NCBI RefSeq assembly: GCF_902459465.1
Contig: NC_047080.1
Span: 8,034,866 to 8,098,865, forward strand
DNA: 64,000 nt
From: Asterias rubens
Lineage: Eukaryota; Echinodermata; Asteroidea; Forcipulatida; Asteriidae
Direction: 5' to 3'
Numbering within the stretch: position 1 is the stretch's first letter; each line of letters starts with the position of its first letter. The notes under the pieces were generated by a model. The model was given only the letters and a program-made list of their open reading frames with translations. It was not told where the DNA came from and searched no databases. Of the stretch, positions 56,801 through 62,226 are shown one piece after another. Position numbers and translations under genes: made by a program.

Positions 56801-58012
56801 TGCCTGACATTGCCAGATATTGCCTTGCCTGACATTGCCTTGCCTCGCCTTGGCTTGCCTCGCCTTACCTAGGCCCTGCTAATGTTCTTGTCATTCTCAT
56901 AAGAACTTAATCTATCAAAATATGAGGTGTATCACAAAACTGAATTTGACCTTGAAGCCCCAGTTTAGTCTTCAAAGGGAAACACAAGTCGGGGTGTCAT
57001 GGCCGAGCGGATAAGAGCACCGAATTCAAGCTCTGGTGATTCTGTTCAGCGGAGTGTAGGTTCGAATCCCGGTCGTGACACTTGTGTCCCTGAGCAAGAC
57101 ACTTCACTGTAATTGCTTCTCTCCACCCAGGGGTAAATGGGTACCTGTGAGGGCAGAGTTGGTTCTTGTGATGGATTAGCCTTGATTGCTCTACATATTT
57201 GGCGGCACAGGCTGTATACTCCCCAGGGAGCTGAGATGGTTTAAGGAATGATTTAAGGCCCAGTGACCAGGGGTAATAATGTTGATACGCCATGAGCGTC
57301 ACCGCGTGACGGACCTGAGCGCTATATAAGAAGCCACTATTATTATTAGTATATCACTTACCTCCTGAATATCTGAGTTAGGTACTTGGGTTGTTGTGTC
57401 CCCAACTACGTACCTCTCCTCACAAATGGCCGAGTAGCTAAGCGTCCCTCTCTCCACAGGAACACCACTGAAGGTTTCAGCGCAACTGACAGCATAGTAC
57501 TGCAGTGGAGACCAGTTAATACCAAAATCTGCACTTTTTTCAATGATCAAACTCTTTGGGCGTAGACTCCGGAAGGCCAGCCGAGTCCCTTGAAATAAGA
57601 ATTTGTCTCCGAGCGTAAGGAGCAGCTCCACGTCCTGTGCTCCCTTCCGTGATTGCCACCAGGAGTCCAAGTTGGGTGCTGAAAAGAAATAAACCATGGT
57701 TGCATCGTAGAGGGCGGTTTGCGGATGGGCGAGGTCCGGATCGCTCGCATCGCACGTCTGTTGTTGGTATTGTTCCCCCCCCTGGCTAGTGAGGTGGAGC
57801 TCAAATACACTGGGCGGGGTCCCGCAGGTGGAGCTGGTGGAGATCGTTCTGTTTGGCAAGTCTTGGATGAGGTTTATGAAAGGCGGGTAGCACGCTTTAT
57901 CCTGGCAATTGGGAGTGTCTTGTCCAGCGACCCTCAAAATGCAGCATTGGTGGGTAGTCCAGATTATCAGCAACACATAACTCCACAACCTCATGACTGC
58001 ATGTATTGCCAT
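13830..58012 (-). CDS. Laminin beta-like chain with added domain IV type A (34 exons, 2083 aa)
   Basis: Exons, 5' to 3' on the minus strand: 58012-57362, 53200-53000, 51969-51846, 51030-50863, 47713-47558, 46229-46117, 45634-45416, 44049-43900, 42303-42171, 41097-40988, 40866-40680, 39671-39522, 38144-38013, 37280-37157, 36325-36186, 35549-35324, 34618-34369, 32518-32396, 31701-31579, 30116-29900, 29493-29330, 28359-28203, 26505-26309, 25747-25654, 24636-24487, 23130-23026, 22677-22526, 21818-21593, 19991-19585, 18954-18674, 17952-17811, 16800-16624, 15737-15575, 13969-13830. All junctions are GT/AG and all phases agree. Order: signal peptide (about 1-30), LN (to about 270), LE1-5, domain IV type B (about 526-737), LE6-9, LE10 split by domain IV type A (about 950-1150), LE11-16, then a coiled coil (about 1497-2083) ending LKCKT. 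Laminin chains form secreted alpha-beta-gamma trimers in basement membranes. There is no LG module, so this is not a complete alpha chain. LE spacing, the IVB exit and the coil entry (CPECFQNW) follow beta; the added IVA and missing beta knob do not. Start: ATG at 58012, with a second ATG six codons later also possible. Confidence 0.92.
13977..14452. repeat. Hexamer microsatellite (ATAATC/ATAACC) in the last laminin intron
   Basis: A short (AAG)n tract at 13980-13997 leads into about 400 bp of six-base units, cataat or cataac, arranged in runs of one type then the other. It ends with cagaat variants and an (AAT)n tract. The unit of six keeps two frames open on the minus strand for about 150-200 codons, which explains spurious ORFs. 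The array abuts exon 34, and the (TTC)n complement serves as its polypyrimidine tract. Confidence 0.9.
15241..15550. mobile_element. MITE family M2, second copy (decayed)
   Basis: It begins catagagttatat and ends ttcttatttataactctatg, sharing the body (accgcaagga, aaaatggccgca, gcgcgcatgccgg) with 13447-13740. The left arm has lost about 20 bases of the TIR. Flanks ttgattct and ttgaagct may be a decayed 8-bp duplication. The element ends 24 nt from the exon 33 splice donor. Confidence 0.75.
15888..16196. mobile_element. MITE family M1, copy 2 (right end missing)
   Basis: Starts TTAAAGGCACTGGACACTAT and shares the M1 interior (gagaaacggctccctctgaa). It is diverged and stops where copy 3 begins, so it was truncated or interrupted by the neighbouring copy. 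Confidence 0.65.
16200..16551. mobile_element. MITE family M1, copy 3
   Basis: Starts ggcagtggacactattggta and ends agtgtccagtgtctttaa, with the M1 interior palindrome (gacctcaagtttagaatttg). It lies in the intron between laminin exons 32 and 33. Confidence 0.75.
16911..17789. mobile_element. MITE family M1, copy 4, interrupted by a SINE and an AAT tract
   Basis: The left end aaggcactggacactactgg is at 16911 and the right end ggtgtccagtgccttta stops at 17789. Within it a SINE S2 sits at 16947-17161. The stretch after the (AAT)n tract (about 17466-17503) contains S1-like sequence (catttctatagcgcctaaca), so more than one insertion is stacked. The right end is 21 nt from the exon 31 donor. Confidence 0.65.
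16947..17161 (-). mobile_element. tRNA-derived SINE, family S2, inserted in an M1 MITE
   Basis: On the minus strand it has a tRNA-like head with A-box-like tagtct..gtt and B box gggttcgaatctc, ending toward gtgctaacacacatcggtgt and gggtaaaaccaaaatt. The direct repeat TGTTAGCAT (16938-16946 and 17162-17170) brackets it and is part of the host MITE sequence. That fits a target-site duplication and gives the insertion order. Confidence 0.7.
18041..18201. mobile_element. Short MITE with perfect 18-bp TIRs
   Basis: The left end TAATAAGGTTTATCGCGA (18041-18058) is the exact reverse complement of 18184-18201. The 161-bp element has no ORF and lies in the intron between laminin exons 30 and 31. Confidence 0.8.
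18350..18525 (+). mobile_element. tRNA-derived SINE, family S2
   Basis: The head gggcaaccttggtagtctag (A box) is followed by gggtcgtgggttcgaatccc (B box), spaced as in a tRNA gene. The non-tRNA body follows (ttttttcacaggactcgggg, gtgctaacacacatcggtgt), ending in gggtaaaaaccaaaattaat. Other copies: 16947-17161 and about 20037-20195 on the minus strand, and a fragment at about 31437-31505. Confidence 0.75.
18982..19292 (-). mobile_element. tRNA-derived SINE, family S3
   Basis: On the minus strand it starts near ggggcatggttggcttgtgc (head), with a B-box-like ggttcaatacccgg. It runs through a body with ttttccagaccatctggt and ggtcattatgggttgatgtg, and ends in an AT-rich tail (ccaaattattataatt). 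Copies of the same family: 34845-35130, about 38840-39150 and 47850-48178. It begins about 28 nt upstream of the laminin exon 30 acceptor. Confidence 0.7.
19425..19573 (+). mobile_element. SINE S1 3' part with ATT tail next to a splice donor
   Basis: Contains acatggtgctatgtaaaagg and gctgtttaagaagctactat, the 3' body of S1, and ends in (ATT)n at 19573. The laminin exon 29 donor is at 19584, so the repeat tail lies about 11 nt inside the intron. Confidence 0.6.
20037..20195 (-). mobile_element. SINE S2, decayed copy
   Basis: Shares ttacaccgatgtgtgttagc, tgcaattctagagcagtgtc and ggcggttcgaatcctatg with other S2 copies. The A/B boxes are partly lost. Confidence 0.6.
20335..20505. mobile_element. 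Foldback element, GACCTTATGCA family (F3)
   Basis: The left end gaccttatgcattgacgtca pairs with the right end tgacgtcatgtgcataaggtc. The interior gccatcttagagg / cctctatgtgaggg also pairs. A second copy is at 24037-24205. Confidence 0.7.
20565..20905. mobile_element. MITE family M3 (GCCRTTGGACACTTTCGG)
   Basis: Starts agccgttggacactttcggt and carries the palindrome aattctcgacaacgagaatt. The same body is found in reverse at 61855-62226 (ending gggtccaatggcttta). The right end here is less clear. It lies in the intron between laminin exons 28 and 29. Confidence 0.6.
21334..21576. mobile_element. Foldback element F1, full length
   Basis: Begins gggcccaatttcatagagct and ends gctctatggaattgggccc, palindromic throughout with the arms described for 6799-7040. 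The right edge is 16 nt from the laminin exon 28 donor. Confidence 0.8.
22050..22440. repeat. Three diverged tandem copies of an unnamed repeat
   Basis: The motif gaaggcccgaagaggttttgagctggg..cccc recurs as gaaggctcaaggaggttttg (about 22241) and taaggcttaggaagattttg (about 22412), each followed or preceded by tttggacacaa.., ttcttctccct and gtgactg. Spacing is about 155-170 bp. A related unit occurs at about 42400-42840. Its nature is unknown. Confidence 0.55.
23150..23990. other. Intron stretch without recognised elements
   Basis: The stretch lies between laminin exons 25 and 26. It is AT-rich with a poly-A run (about 23333-23350). I see no exon, tandem array or clear inverted-repeat element in it. 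Confidence 0.4.
24037..24205. mobile_element. Foldback element F3, second copy
   Basis: The left end gaccttatgcattgatgtca and right end tgacgtcatgtgcataaggt are inverted repeats, with the interior tccatcttagaggt / acctctaggtgaggg. Confidence 0.7.
24672..25493. repeat. 19-bp tandem array with a 206-bp higher-order period
   Basis: The basic unit is gaccaaatggggtcatggt (19 bp; middle and last bases vary as gga, ggg, ggt). The block catcgacctattgggattgt occurs at 24752, 24958 and 25163, spaced 206 and 205 bp, so about eleven basic units form a repeated super-unit. It fills most of the intron between laminin exons 24 and 25. Confidence 0.9.
26131..26300. mobile_element. F1-related foldback, diverged
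   Basis: Starts gggtccaatctcataaagcc and ends agcagtatttgggccct, with ctaagccaggaaatcttgct / ttgcttagcaaagac inside. The edge lies 8 nt from the laminin exon 23 donor. Confidence 0.6.
26655..28130. repeat. 18-bp tandem array with 54-bp higher-order repeat
   Basis: From about 27020 the array is built of triplets of 18-bp monomers: aatatgagtaaccaaagt, aacatgagtaaccaatgt, then either aacatgagtggccactac or aacacaagtaaccacaac. The left 350 bp holds more decayed monomers. Because 18 is a multiple of three, long open frames exist on both strands (up to about 400 codons) with no coding meaning. The array lies in the intron between laminin exons 22 and 23. Confidence 0.95.
28519..28800. mobile_element. 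F1-related foldback, longer variant
   Basis: Starts ggcccaatttcatagcgctg and ends gcactatgaaattgggccc. The inner arms (ttagcagaaaaattgggcgg and aaaaaaatggccgctaagca) are poorly matched. Just before it, about 28480-28500, is another truncated terminus (tgggcccaatttcagaataa). Confidence 0.65.
29919..29927 (-). other. RGD tripeptide codons in LE11
   Basis: The bases read CGT GGT GAC on the coding strand, in the context [11 protein letters not shown] (residues 1224-1226). Canonical chains usually have GYYGDATAG here, so one substitution makes an RGD. Whether it is exposed to integrins is unknown. Confidence 0.8.
30194..30872. mobile_element. Foldback F1 interrupted by another element
   Basis: The left part 30194-30262 (gggcccaatttcatagagct..) and right part 30707-30872 (ending gctctatgaaattgggccc) form one F1 element split by 30266-30703. 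Confidence 0.8.
30266..30703. mobile_element. MITE nested in F1 (GGGTGCGTTCCACTTGCGCA termini)
   Basis: The left end gggtgcgttccacttgcgca pairs with the right end tgcgcgagtggaacgcaccc (one mismatch). CAG flanks both sides (30263-30265 and 30704-30706), consistent with a 3-bp target duplication as in PIF/Harbinger-type insertion. 438 bp, with a second inverted motif of gttggcgaacgttggc type. No transposase. Confidence 0.8.
30874..31213. mobile_element. MITE family M1, copy 5 (diverged)
   Basis: Starts ggacaccattggtaagtact and ends aaaggtgtccagtgtcttta, with gagaaacggctctctctgaa inside. It directly abuts the F1 right end, so its left TTAA may be lost. Confidence 0.65.
31437..31505 (+). mobile_element. 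SINE S2 fragment
   Basis: gggtttgaatcccacctgag then tgcctgtgacatcggtgtaa match the B box and following body of S2; the A-box half is missing. Confidence 0.5.
32940..33830. mobile_element. Larger inverted-repeat element with AGACCTTCGTTT ends
   Basis: The left end agaccttcgtttataggaat and the right end (…cctcaaaaacgaaggtct) are inverted, about 890 bp apart, with gagctc/gcgatcgc palindromes inside both ends (gaatactcaggagctcaatt; gcgcgatcgcgctcctc). The interior is CpG-richer than its surroundings, and I see no transposase frame. It lies in the intron between laminin exons 17 and 18. Confidence 0.6.
34003..34284. mobile_element. MITE with TATTTTTGACCGCG termini
   Basis: The left end tatttttgaccgcgtgaggg plus atcacttccgggggt pairs with the right end (accccccggaagtgat; cctcgcgcggtcaaaaata). 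282 bp, non-coding, in the intron between laminin exons 17 and 18. Confidence 0.75.
34845..35130 (-). mobile_element. SINE S3 copy
   Basis: On the minus strand: head near gcatggttggctaccctggt, B-box-like ggttcgagacccggcc, body ttttccagaccatctggtta and AT tail ccaaattattat. Same family as 18982-19292. Confidence 0.65.
35840..36115 (-). mobile_element. SINE S1 copy (reverse)
   Basis: Contains cgataagtgcactgggttct, ggctttatgtcccatccaaa and the head agtgtcacgacagggactct..agtgctcttatccactcc (complement of the tRNA-like A and B boxes). Confidence 0.65.
36366..36514. mobile_element. Foldback element with TTTCACAAAGAGTTA ends
   Basis: The left end cgatttcacaaagagttagg pairs with the right end cttaactctttgtgaaatcc, and ggactagtcctaca.. 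repeats pair internally. Relatives: 49229-49396, 3037-3172 and a half copy at about 4350-4448. Confidence 0.7.
38797..39150 (-). mobile_element. SINE S3 copy with long ATT tail
   Basis: An (AAT)n tract at 38800-38847 is followed by the S3 body (ggctaatcatccttactcgc, gcaagggcgcctttggctgc) and head complement (ggcgagagctctatgcacaa, gccaaccatgcc). Confidence 0.7.
39990..40045. repeat. AATA microsatellite
   Basis: About eight aata units at 40010-40034, in the intron between laminin exons 11 and 12. The rest of that intron (about 39690-40640) shows no recognisable element apart from a repeated catatcat/tcatat..aggctggcat phrase (about 40180 and 40300). Confidence 0.7.
41204..41326. mobile_element. 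F2 foldback, shortened copy
   Basis: agcctggttcatacttcacg and cgtgaagtatgaacagtg are inverted arms matching the F2 termini of 8437-8597. Confidence 0.55.
42395..42845. repeat. Composite GC-rich repeat, first copy
   Basis: A central block 42470-42715 (cccgcggtgctcactcgggt, tgacaagagctaatcaaacg, ctgacccgggtgagcccctg) recurs inverted at about 49745-49985. The flanking sequence resembles the repeat at 22050-22440. A single mobile unit inserted into an older repeat is plausible; no coding content is seen. Confidence 0.6.
43396..43831 (-). mobile_element. SINE S1, long copy
   Basis: It starts with an (AAT)n tail (43399-43425), then tcttatatagcgcacgtaca, cgataagtgcactgggttct and gctttacgtcccatccgaag. 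The head complement ggattcgaacccacactctg..gctcttaaccgcttggccac carries both tRNA-like boxes. Confidence 0.75.
44193..44577. mobile_element. MITE family M1, copy 6
   Basis: Starts TTAAAGACACTGGACACTAT and ends AGTGTCCAGTGTCTTTAA. Opposite orientation to copy 1, with the interior palindrome gacctcaaattctaaacttg intact. Confidence 0.8.
44840..45036. mobile_element. F2 foldback, second full copy
   Basis: Begins aagcccggttcataattcct and ends tacgtatgaaccgggctt, with gcgaatgctaatgcgaagcg / cgcttcgcattcgcattcgc arms inside. Confidence 0.75.
46733..47072. mobile_element. MITE family M1, copy 7 (diverged)
   Basis: Starts ttaaaaggactggacacttt and ends tagtgtccagtgcatttaaa, with M1-like interior. The following 47073-47470 (aggaacgttacagaactggt .. 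tgttcctataatg) may be another inverted-repeat element with weaker ends. Confidence 0.65.
47850..48178 (-). mobile_element. SINE S3 copy
   Basis: The body ggctaatcatccttactcgc, gcaagggcgcctatggctgc and head complement gaggcgagtgctttacgcac, gccaaccatgcccc match the other S3 copies. Confidence 0.7.
49020..49140 (+). mobile_element. SINE S1 head fragment
   Basis: ggccaagcaattaagagcat (A-box region) and gagtgtgggttcgagtcctg (B box) match the S1 head. The body is cut after about 120 bp. Confidence 0.6.
49229..49396. mobile_element. Foldback element with CGATTTCAC ends
   Basis: gtcgatttcaccaaactctt and gcgtttcgtgaaatcggc frame inner arms ttaggattaatcttaggg / gttaggattaatcttag and ggacgggtt repeats. 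It is related to 36366-36514. Confidence 0.65.
49735..49985. repeat. Composite GC-rich repeat, second copy (inverted)
   Basis: ggggctcacccgggtcagcc, cgagagggcgagtgatcgtt and ggctcacccgaatgagcacc are the reverse complement of the block at 42470-42715. Confidence 0.65.
52004..52378. mobile_element. MITE family M1, copy 8
   Basis: Starts TTAAAGGCCTGGACACTATT and ends AGTGTCCACTGCCTTTAA. It begins about 35 nt upstream of the laminin exon 3 acceptor. Confidence 0.8.
53519..53763. mobile_element. Foldback element F1, full length
   Basis: Begins gggcccaatttcatagagct and ends ctctatgaaattgggccc, with the same paired interior as the other F1 copies. It lies in laminin intron 1. Confidence 0.8.
54095..54479. 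mobile_element. MITE family M1, copy 9
   Basis: Starts TTAAAGGCAGTGGACACTAT and ends TAGTGTACACTGCCTTTAA, in laminin intron 1. Confidence 0.8.
55198..55574. mobile_element. MITE family M1, copy 10
   Basis: Starts TTAAAGGCAGTGGACACTAT and ends TAGTGTCCACTGCCTTTAA. Opposite orientation to copy 9, 0.7 kb away in the same intron. Confidence 0.8.
56348..56880. repeat. CCTTG-rich pentamer array
   Basis: The array is built on ccttg with interspersed ccgtg, cctag and cctgacattg units, about 530 bp, decaying to the right. Because it lacks stop codons, the minus strand shows KARQ-rich spurious frames. It lies in laminin intron 1. Confidence 0.9.
56994..57349 (+). mobile_element. tRNA-derived SINE, family S1, full length
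   Basis: The head (gtgtcatggccgagcggata, then gtaggttcgaatcccggtcg) resembles a tRNA with a long variable arm (Leu/Ser type), about 90 bp. The body contains tgggtacctgtgagggcaga and gagcgctatataagaagcca, and the tail is (ATT)n. The tail ends about 12 nt from the laminin exon 1 splice donor. Confidence 0.85.
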
Positions 58013-58479
58013 TTCTCTTGATATAAAATTCTAGCACCAATCTTTGGTGGGTTTAAAACTATGCGGTGCAGTTGGCCAACTATCACTTCTCAATAAATGC
58101 ATCTTTGTTCCATGCTCTTTCTCTTTGTTGCCACTTGCCTCTTTGCATAGATCTAAAAAATACAAAATATGACAACAAAATAAAAATAACATCCTTTTTT
58201 AGTTTCAGTCATCTGCCATTTGATAAAAACAAACACGAACAACAGTGCTTGAGTTTGAAGAAGAAAAAATTAATTTAGGCTTATTTATTATGCTGAAAAT
58301 TTTTATTAGATCAGAAGTGTTTGTGAAATATGCAAATCAAAATGAGAAAAAACCTCCTGGATGTGTTTGAATCCCTCTGTCTAAAACCACATTCCTTCGA
58401 GGGGAATTAATTCTCAAAATTGTACCAACAGCTGCAGTGCTTCTTACCAAGCATGTTTTGATGGTTATTAAGTTGTGTA

Positions 58480-58865
58480 TTAAAGGCAGTGGACACTATT
58501 GGTAATTACTCAAAACATTTGTTAGCATAAAACCTTACTTGGTGACAAGTAATGGTGAGAGGTTGATGGTATAAAACATCGTGAGAAACGGCTCCCTCTG
58601 AAGTGCCATAGTTTTCGAGAAAGAAGTAATTTTGCAAGAATTTGATTACGAGACCTCAGATTTAGAACTTGAGGTCTCGAAATCAACCCTCTAAACGTAC
58701 ACAACTTTGTGTGACAAGGGTGTTTTTTTCTTTCATTATTATCTCGCAAGTTCGATTACCGATTGAGCTCAAATTTTCACAGGTTTGTTATTTTATGCAT
58801 ATGTTGAGATAGACCAACTGTGAAGGCTAGTCTTTGACAATTACCAATAGAGTCCACTGCCTTAA
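58480..58865. mobile_element. MITE family M1, copy 11
   Basis: Starts TTAAAGGCAGTGGACACTAT and ends tagagtccactgccttaa, with the interior palindrome present. Confidence 0.8.
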
Positions 58866-59275
58866 ACAAGGCCTACCAAATCTCAACAATCCCTTTTTAA
58901 CAGATAAAATACTCTATTTATTTATGAAATACGAATGCTTTAGGCTATGTATGGTTTTAATATGCATAATGTATGCATAATATAATACATAGTCATTCTG
59001 GTCCTTGCATGTTTGCACAGAATATTTAACACAAATAGTGCACCAGATGTGACTGCCTTTTTAATAAGAGTTCTATATTCTGGCTACCTTCCGAGTAAAT
59101 CTCAGGAAACTCGTTGGCCAGACAGCGGTTTCTATGAACTGAAAGACTGAAAGTTCTTTTTTTAAATAAGCTGGCATTCTGGTTTTTCCCTTTTGTTTCC
59201 ATGGCAAGGTCTTTGTTTTATTGTTCCTAGGATAGCAGGGTGTAATCAGAGCAAATAAGCATTTTTTTAGCTTTG

Positions 59276-59663
59276 TTAAAGGCAGTGGACACTATTGGTA
59301 ATTACTCAAAATAATTATTAGCATAAAACCTTTCTCGGTAACGAAAAATGGGGAGCTGTTGATAGTATTAACATTGTGAGAAACGGCTCCCTTTACAGTG
59401 ACGTAGTTTTCGAGAAAGAAGTAATTTTCCATGAATTTGATTTTGAGACCTTAAAATTAGAATTTGAGGTCTCGAAATCAAGCAGCTGAAAGCACACAAC
59501 TTCGTGTGACCATAGGTGTTTTTTCTTTCATAGTTATCTCAAAACTTCGACGACCAATTGAGCTCATGTTTTCACAGGTTTGTTATTTTATGCATATATG
59601 TTGAGATCGACCAAGTGAGAAGACTGGTCTTTGACAATTACCAATAGCGTCCATTGTCTTTAA
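59276..59663. mobile_element. MITE family M1, copy 12
   Basis: Starts TTAAAGGCAGTGGACACTAT and ends tagcgtccattgtctttaaa. Confidence 0.8.
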
Positions 59664-61468
59664 AATTGTAGGGTTTTTAAACCCTTTGTTGGATCAATTT
59701 GGCCATGACATGAATCCCTACACACTGTAAATGAATAGTAATTTACTGTAATCTGTAAGAGTTTCAGCTTGATAAGTCCCCAAGTTTTTAGAGAAAAAAA
59801 AACCCTGAAAATCACAGAACAATGTCTTCAGGAGAGCCACTTAAAATGCTGTACACATCTACATGATAAAATAATTTTCTTGAAATTGTTTTAGGCCTAC
59901 TCATTTCTAAAAGAGTTCAGCACCTCAGCAAGTAATATTAATTTAAGGGAAGTTTTTTACTAGCTGGGTTATCACTGTATTACAAATATTGTAAATCTGT
60001 CACTGTTTGTATTTTGTGCTGTTCAAAAAGCACCAAAACCCTAAAAGCAAGGGAGAGATGAAGCAATTTATTTCCCAATTATTTCATTGCACAAGCTGAC
60101 TACACCATCATGTACATTAGACTACACAATTACAAAAGGTCGAGAGGGGTCACTGAAAACAGGGTTATAGGGCCTAAACATGGATCATGCCCCCACACAA
60201 TGTGAATGCACTCTGTTGGATTCAATGTGAATAAATGAACATGTTGTGATTATGCAAGGCTATTCACCTAACAGCTAAATTCAAATTCTTTAAAGCTTTG
60301 CTTGGAAAAAAACAAAACAGAACAAGACAAAGGCTTTAGGGCCTAAGCATGTTAAGTCTTAAGAAATGTAACTCCGTCCAAGGATAGTGTTAGCCAGAGG
60401 ACTAGTCTGGGTGTCTTTTGGACAGCCTTTTTAAAATTTGGATGGCCGGTTTTGTCTGACATGTGAATGTATTGTGATTGAACAATTTGGACACCCAGTT
60501 TGAAACTTTCCAGCAAATTTCCAGCAAAATTGCTGTGCCCCTTCAAGAACAAAATTGAAGGCCTGTACATTTTTTGTATAATTGGCACTAACCCCCAATG
60601 TCTTCAGGGGTAGGAAATCCTCCTTTATATTTTAAAGAAATTGTCTATTGTTTATTTGATTGACCAATACATATTTTGAGTTGGATCCAAGATATGTACT
60701 TCAACTTCAATTATATCCAGGGTAGTCCCCAGGGTTTTTAAAAAACTGTGGGCATTCTGGACCCAAAATTGTATACCTGGTGTTTAAATTGGTTTTAAAA
60801 GCCCTACTCTTTGCAACACTGCAATCTGTCATAAATAATACTAAAATTCTTAAAAAATCAACCCTCAACAACCCAAAATAGCACCCCAAAAAAGTGAAAC
60901 TCAACTTCACAAATGCATTCAGAAATTATAAACAACTCAGGGTTTTTTATGTTTTATATTTGACAATATGTTTGATAATAACTTGTGAAAGGAAAATGAA
61001 AGTGCAGTCATCGATCATCCATGTAACTATAAACAATATCAGACAAGCTTGCCCTACTAATGCCTTTCAAACTCTCAGCGCTTCTCAAGTTTCTATTTGT
61101 CAGTTAATCACCATGGTAACCGCCAACAACACAATTGTCTGCAACCTTGGTCACAGCGTCTTTAGAAACAACCCCTTGCAGAGTTCCAACCACTATAAAG
61201 CTGAGTTGTTGTGGTTTTTTAAAAGGTTGTGGTTTCAGAATTTAACGCTTGGTTAGACAACAGCCTAGAGGTCAATGGTTTAAGATTCAGTTTGCAAACA
61301 TAAAAAGGAATGACATTGTAAGGGATACTTACGCTGCCTTAAACTTGAAAAGAGTGCAATTTAATAAATTTTGTTTGGAATGCTGTATCCCTGGTAATTT
61401 TTTTCTTGTCGAATATTTCCATAAACTTGATATGAATAACACACACATGATCAGTGAACATTTGAAAT

Positions 61469-61857
61469 TTAAGCGACACTATTGTTAATTGTCAAAGACC
61501 AGTCTTCTCACTTGGTGTATCTCAACATGCATAAAATAAACAAACCTGTGAAAATTTGAGCTCGATTGGTCGGCAGAGTTGCGAGATAACTATGAAGGTA
61601 AAAACACCCTTATAACACGAAGTTGTGTGCTTTCAGATGCTTGATTTCGAGACCTCAAATTCTAACCTTGAGGTCTTGAAATCAAATTCGTGGAAAATTA
61701 CTTCTTTTTCGAAAACTACGCCACTTCAGAGGGAGCCGTTTCTCACAATGTTTTATACTATCAACCTCTCCCTGTTTAATACTCATTACCAAGTGAGGTT
61801 TTATGCTGATAATTATAATTATTTTGAGTTATTACCAATAGTGTTCACTGCCTTTAA
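61469..61857. mobile_element. MITE family M1, copy 13 (left end decayed)
   Basis: Starts ttaagcgacactattgttaa, having lost part of the TIR, and ends tagtgttcactgcctttaa. Opposite orientation to copies 11 and 12. Confidence 0.75.
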
Positions 61858-62226
61858 AGCCATTATACACTTTCGGAACAGAAAAAAAAAAAAGTTCACA
61901 GATTTACAAATAACCTACAGTGCTTACAGAAGGTAATGGTGAAAGACTTCTCTTGAAATATTATTCCATGAAATCCTTTACTTTTTGAGAAAACATTAAA
62001 ACAATTTTCAATTCTCGACAACGAGAACTAGGGATGATAGTAAACACAATGTTATGACACGGCAAAACGTGCAGAAACAAGGGTGGGTTTTCCCGTTATT
62101 TTCTCCCGACTCTGATGAACAATTGAGCCTAAATTATCACAGGTTTGTTATTTTATATATAAGTTGTGATACACAAAGTGTGGGCCTTTGAACAATACTG
62201 TTTCCCGAAAGGGTCCAATGGCTTTA
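61855..62226. mobile_element. MITE family M3, second copy
   Basis: Starts aagccattatacactttcgg and ends cgaaagggtccaatggcttt, with the palindrome caattctcgacaacgagaac inside. It abuts the M1 copy to its left. Confidence 0.7.

Larger units (their letters stand above)
53000..58012 (-). other. Laminin exons 1-2: signal peptide and LN domain
   Basis: Exon 1 (57362-58012, 217 codons, phase 0) starts [18 protein letters not shown], a hydrophobic leader, then [14 protein letters not shown] as in mature laminin N-termini. Family landmarks follow: [38 protein letters not shown] and ICEERY. Exon 2 (53000-53200, 67 codons) supplies [25 protein letters not shown] and the first LE cysteines. The direct exon 1-2 join keeps phase and matches LN architecture. 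LN domains drive laminin network polymerisation (known for the family). The 4.1-kb intron between them holds SINE S1, the CCTTG array, two M1 MITEs and one F1 foldback. Confidence 0.9.

Noticed and set aside
56994..57085. Functional tRNA (Leu/Ser-like)
   Set aside because: A and B boxes are present, but the stretch continues into a SINE body with an ATT tail, and related heads are scattered through the window.
13830..58012. Complete laminin alpha chain
   Set aside because: The IVB plus IVA combination recalls alpha3/5, but there are only five LE modules before IVB, the coil entry is beta-like, and a stop follows the coil with no LG modules.
57719..58021. Plus-strand 100-codon frame opposite laminin exon 1
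   Set aside because: It is an antisense shadow of the LN-coding exon, which has clear family motifs on the minus strand.
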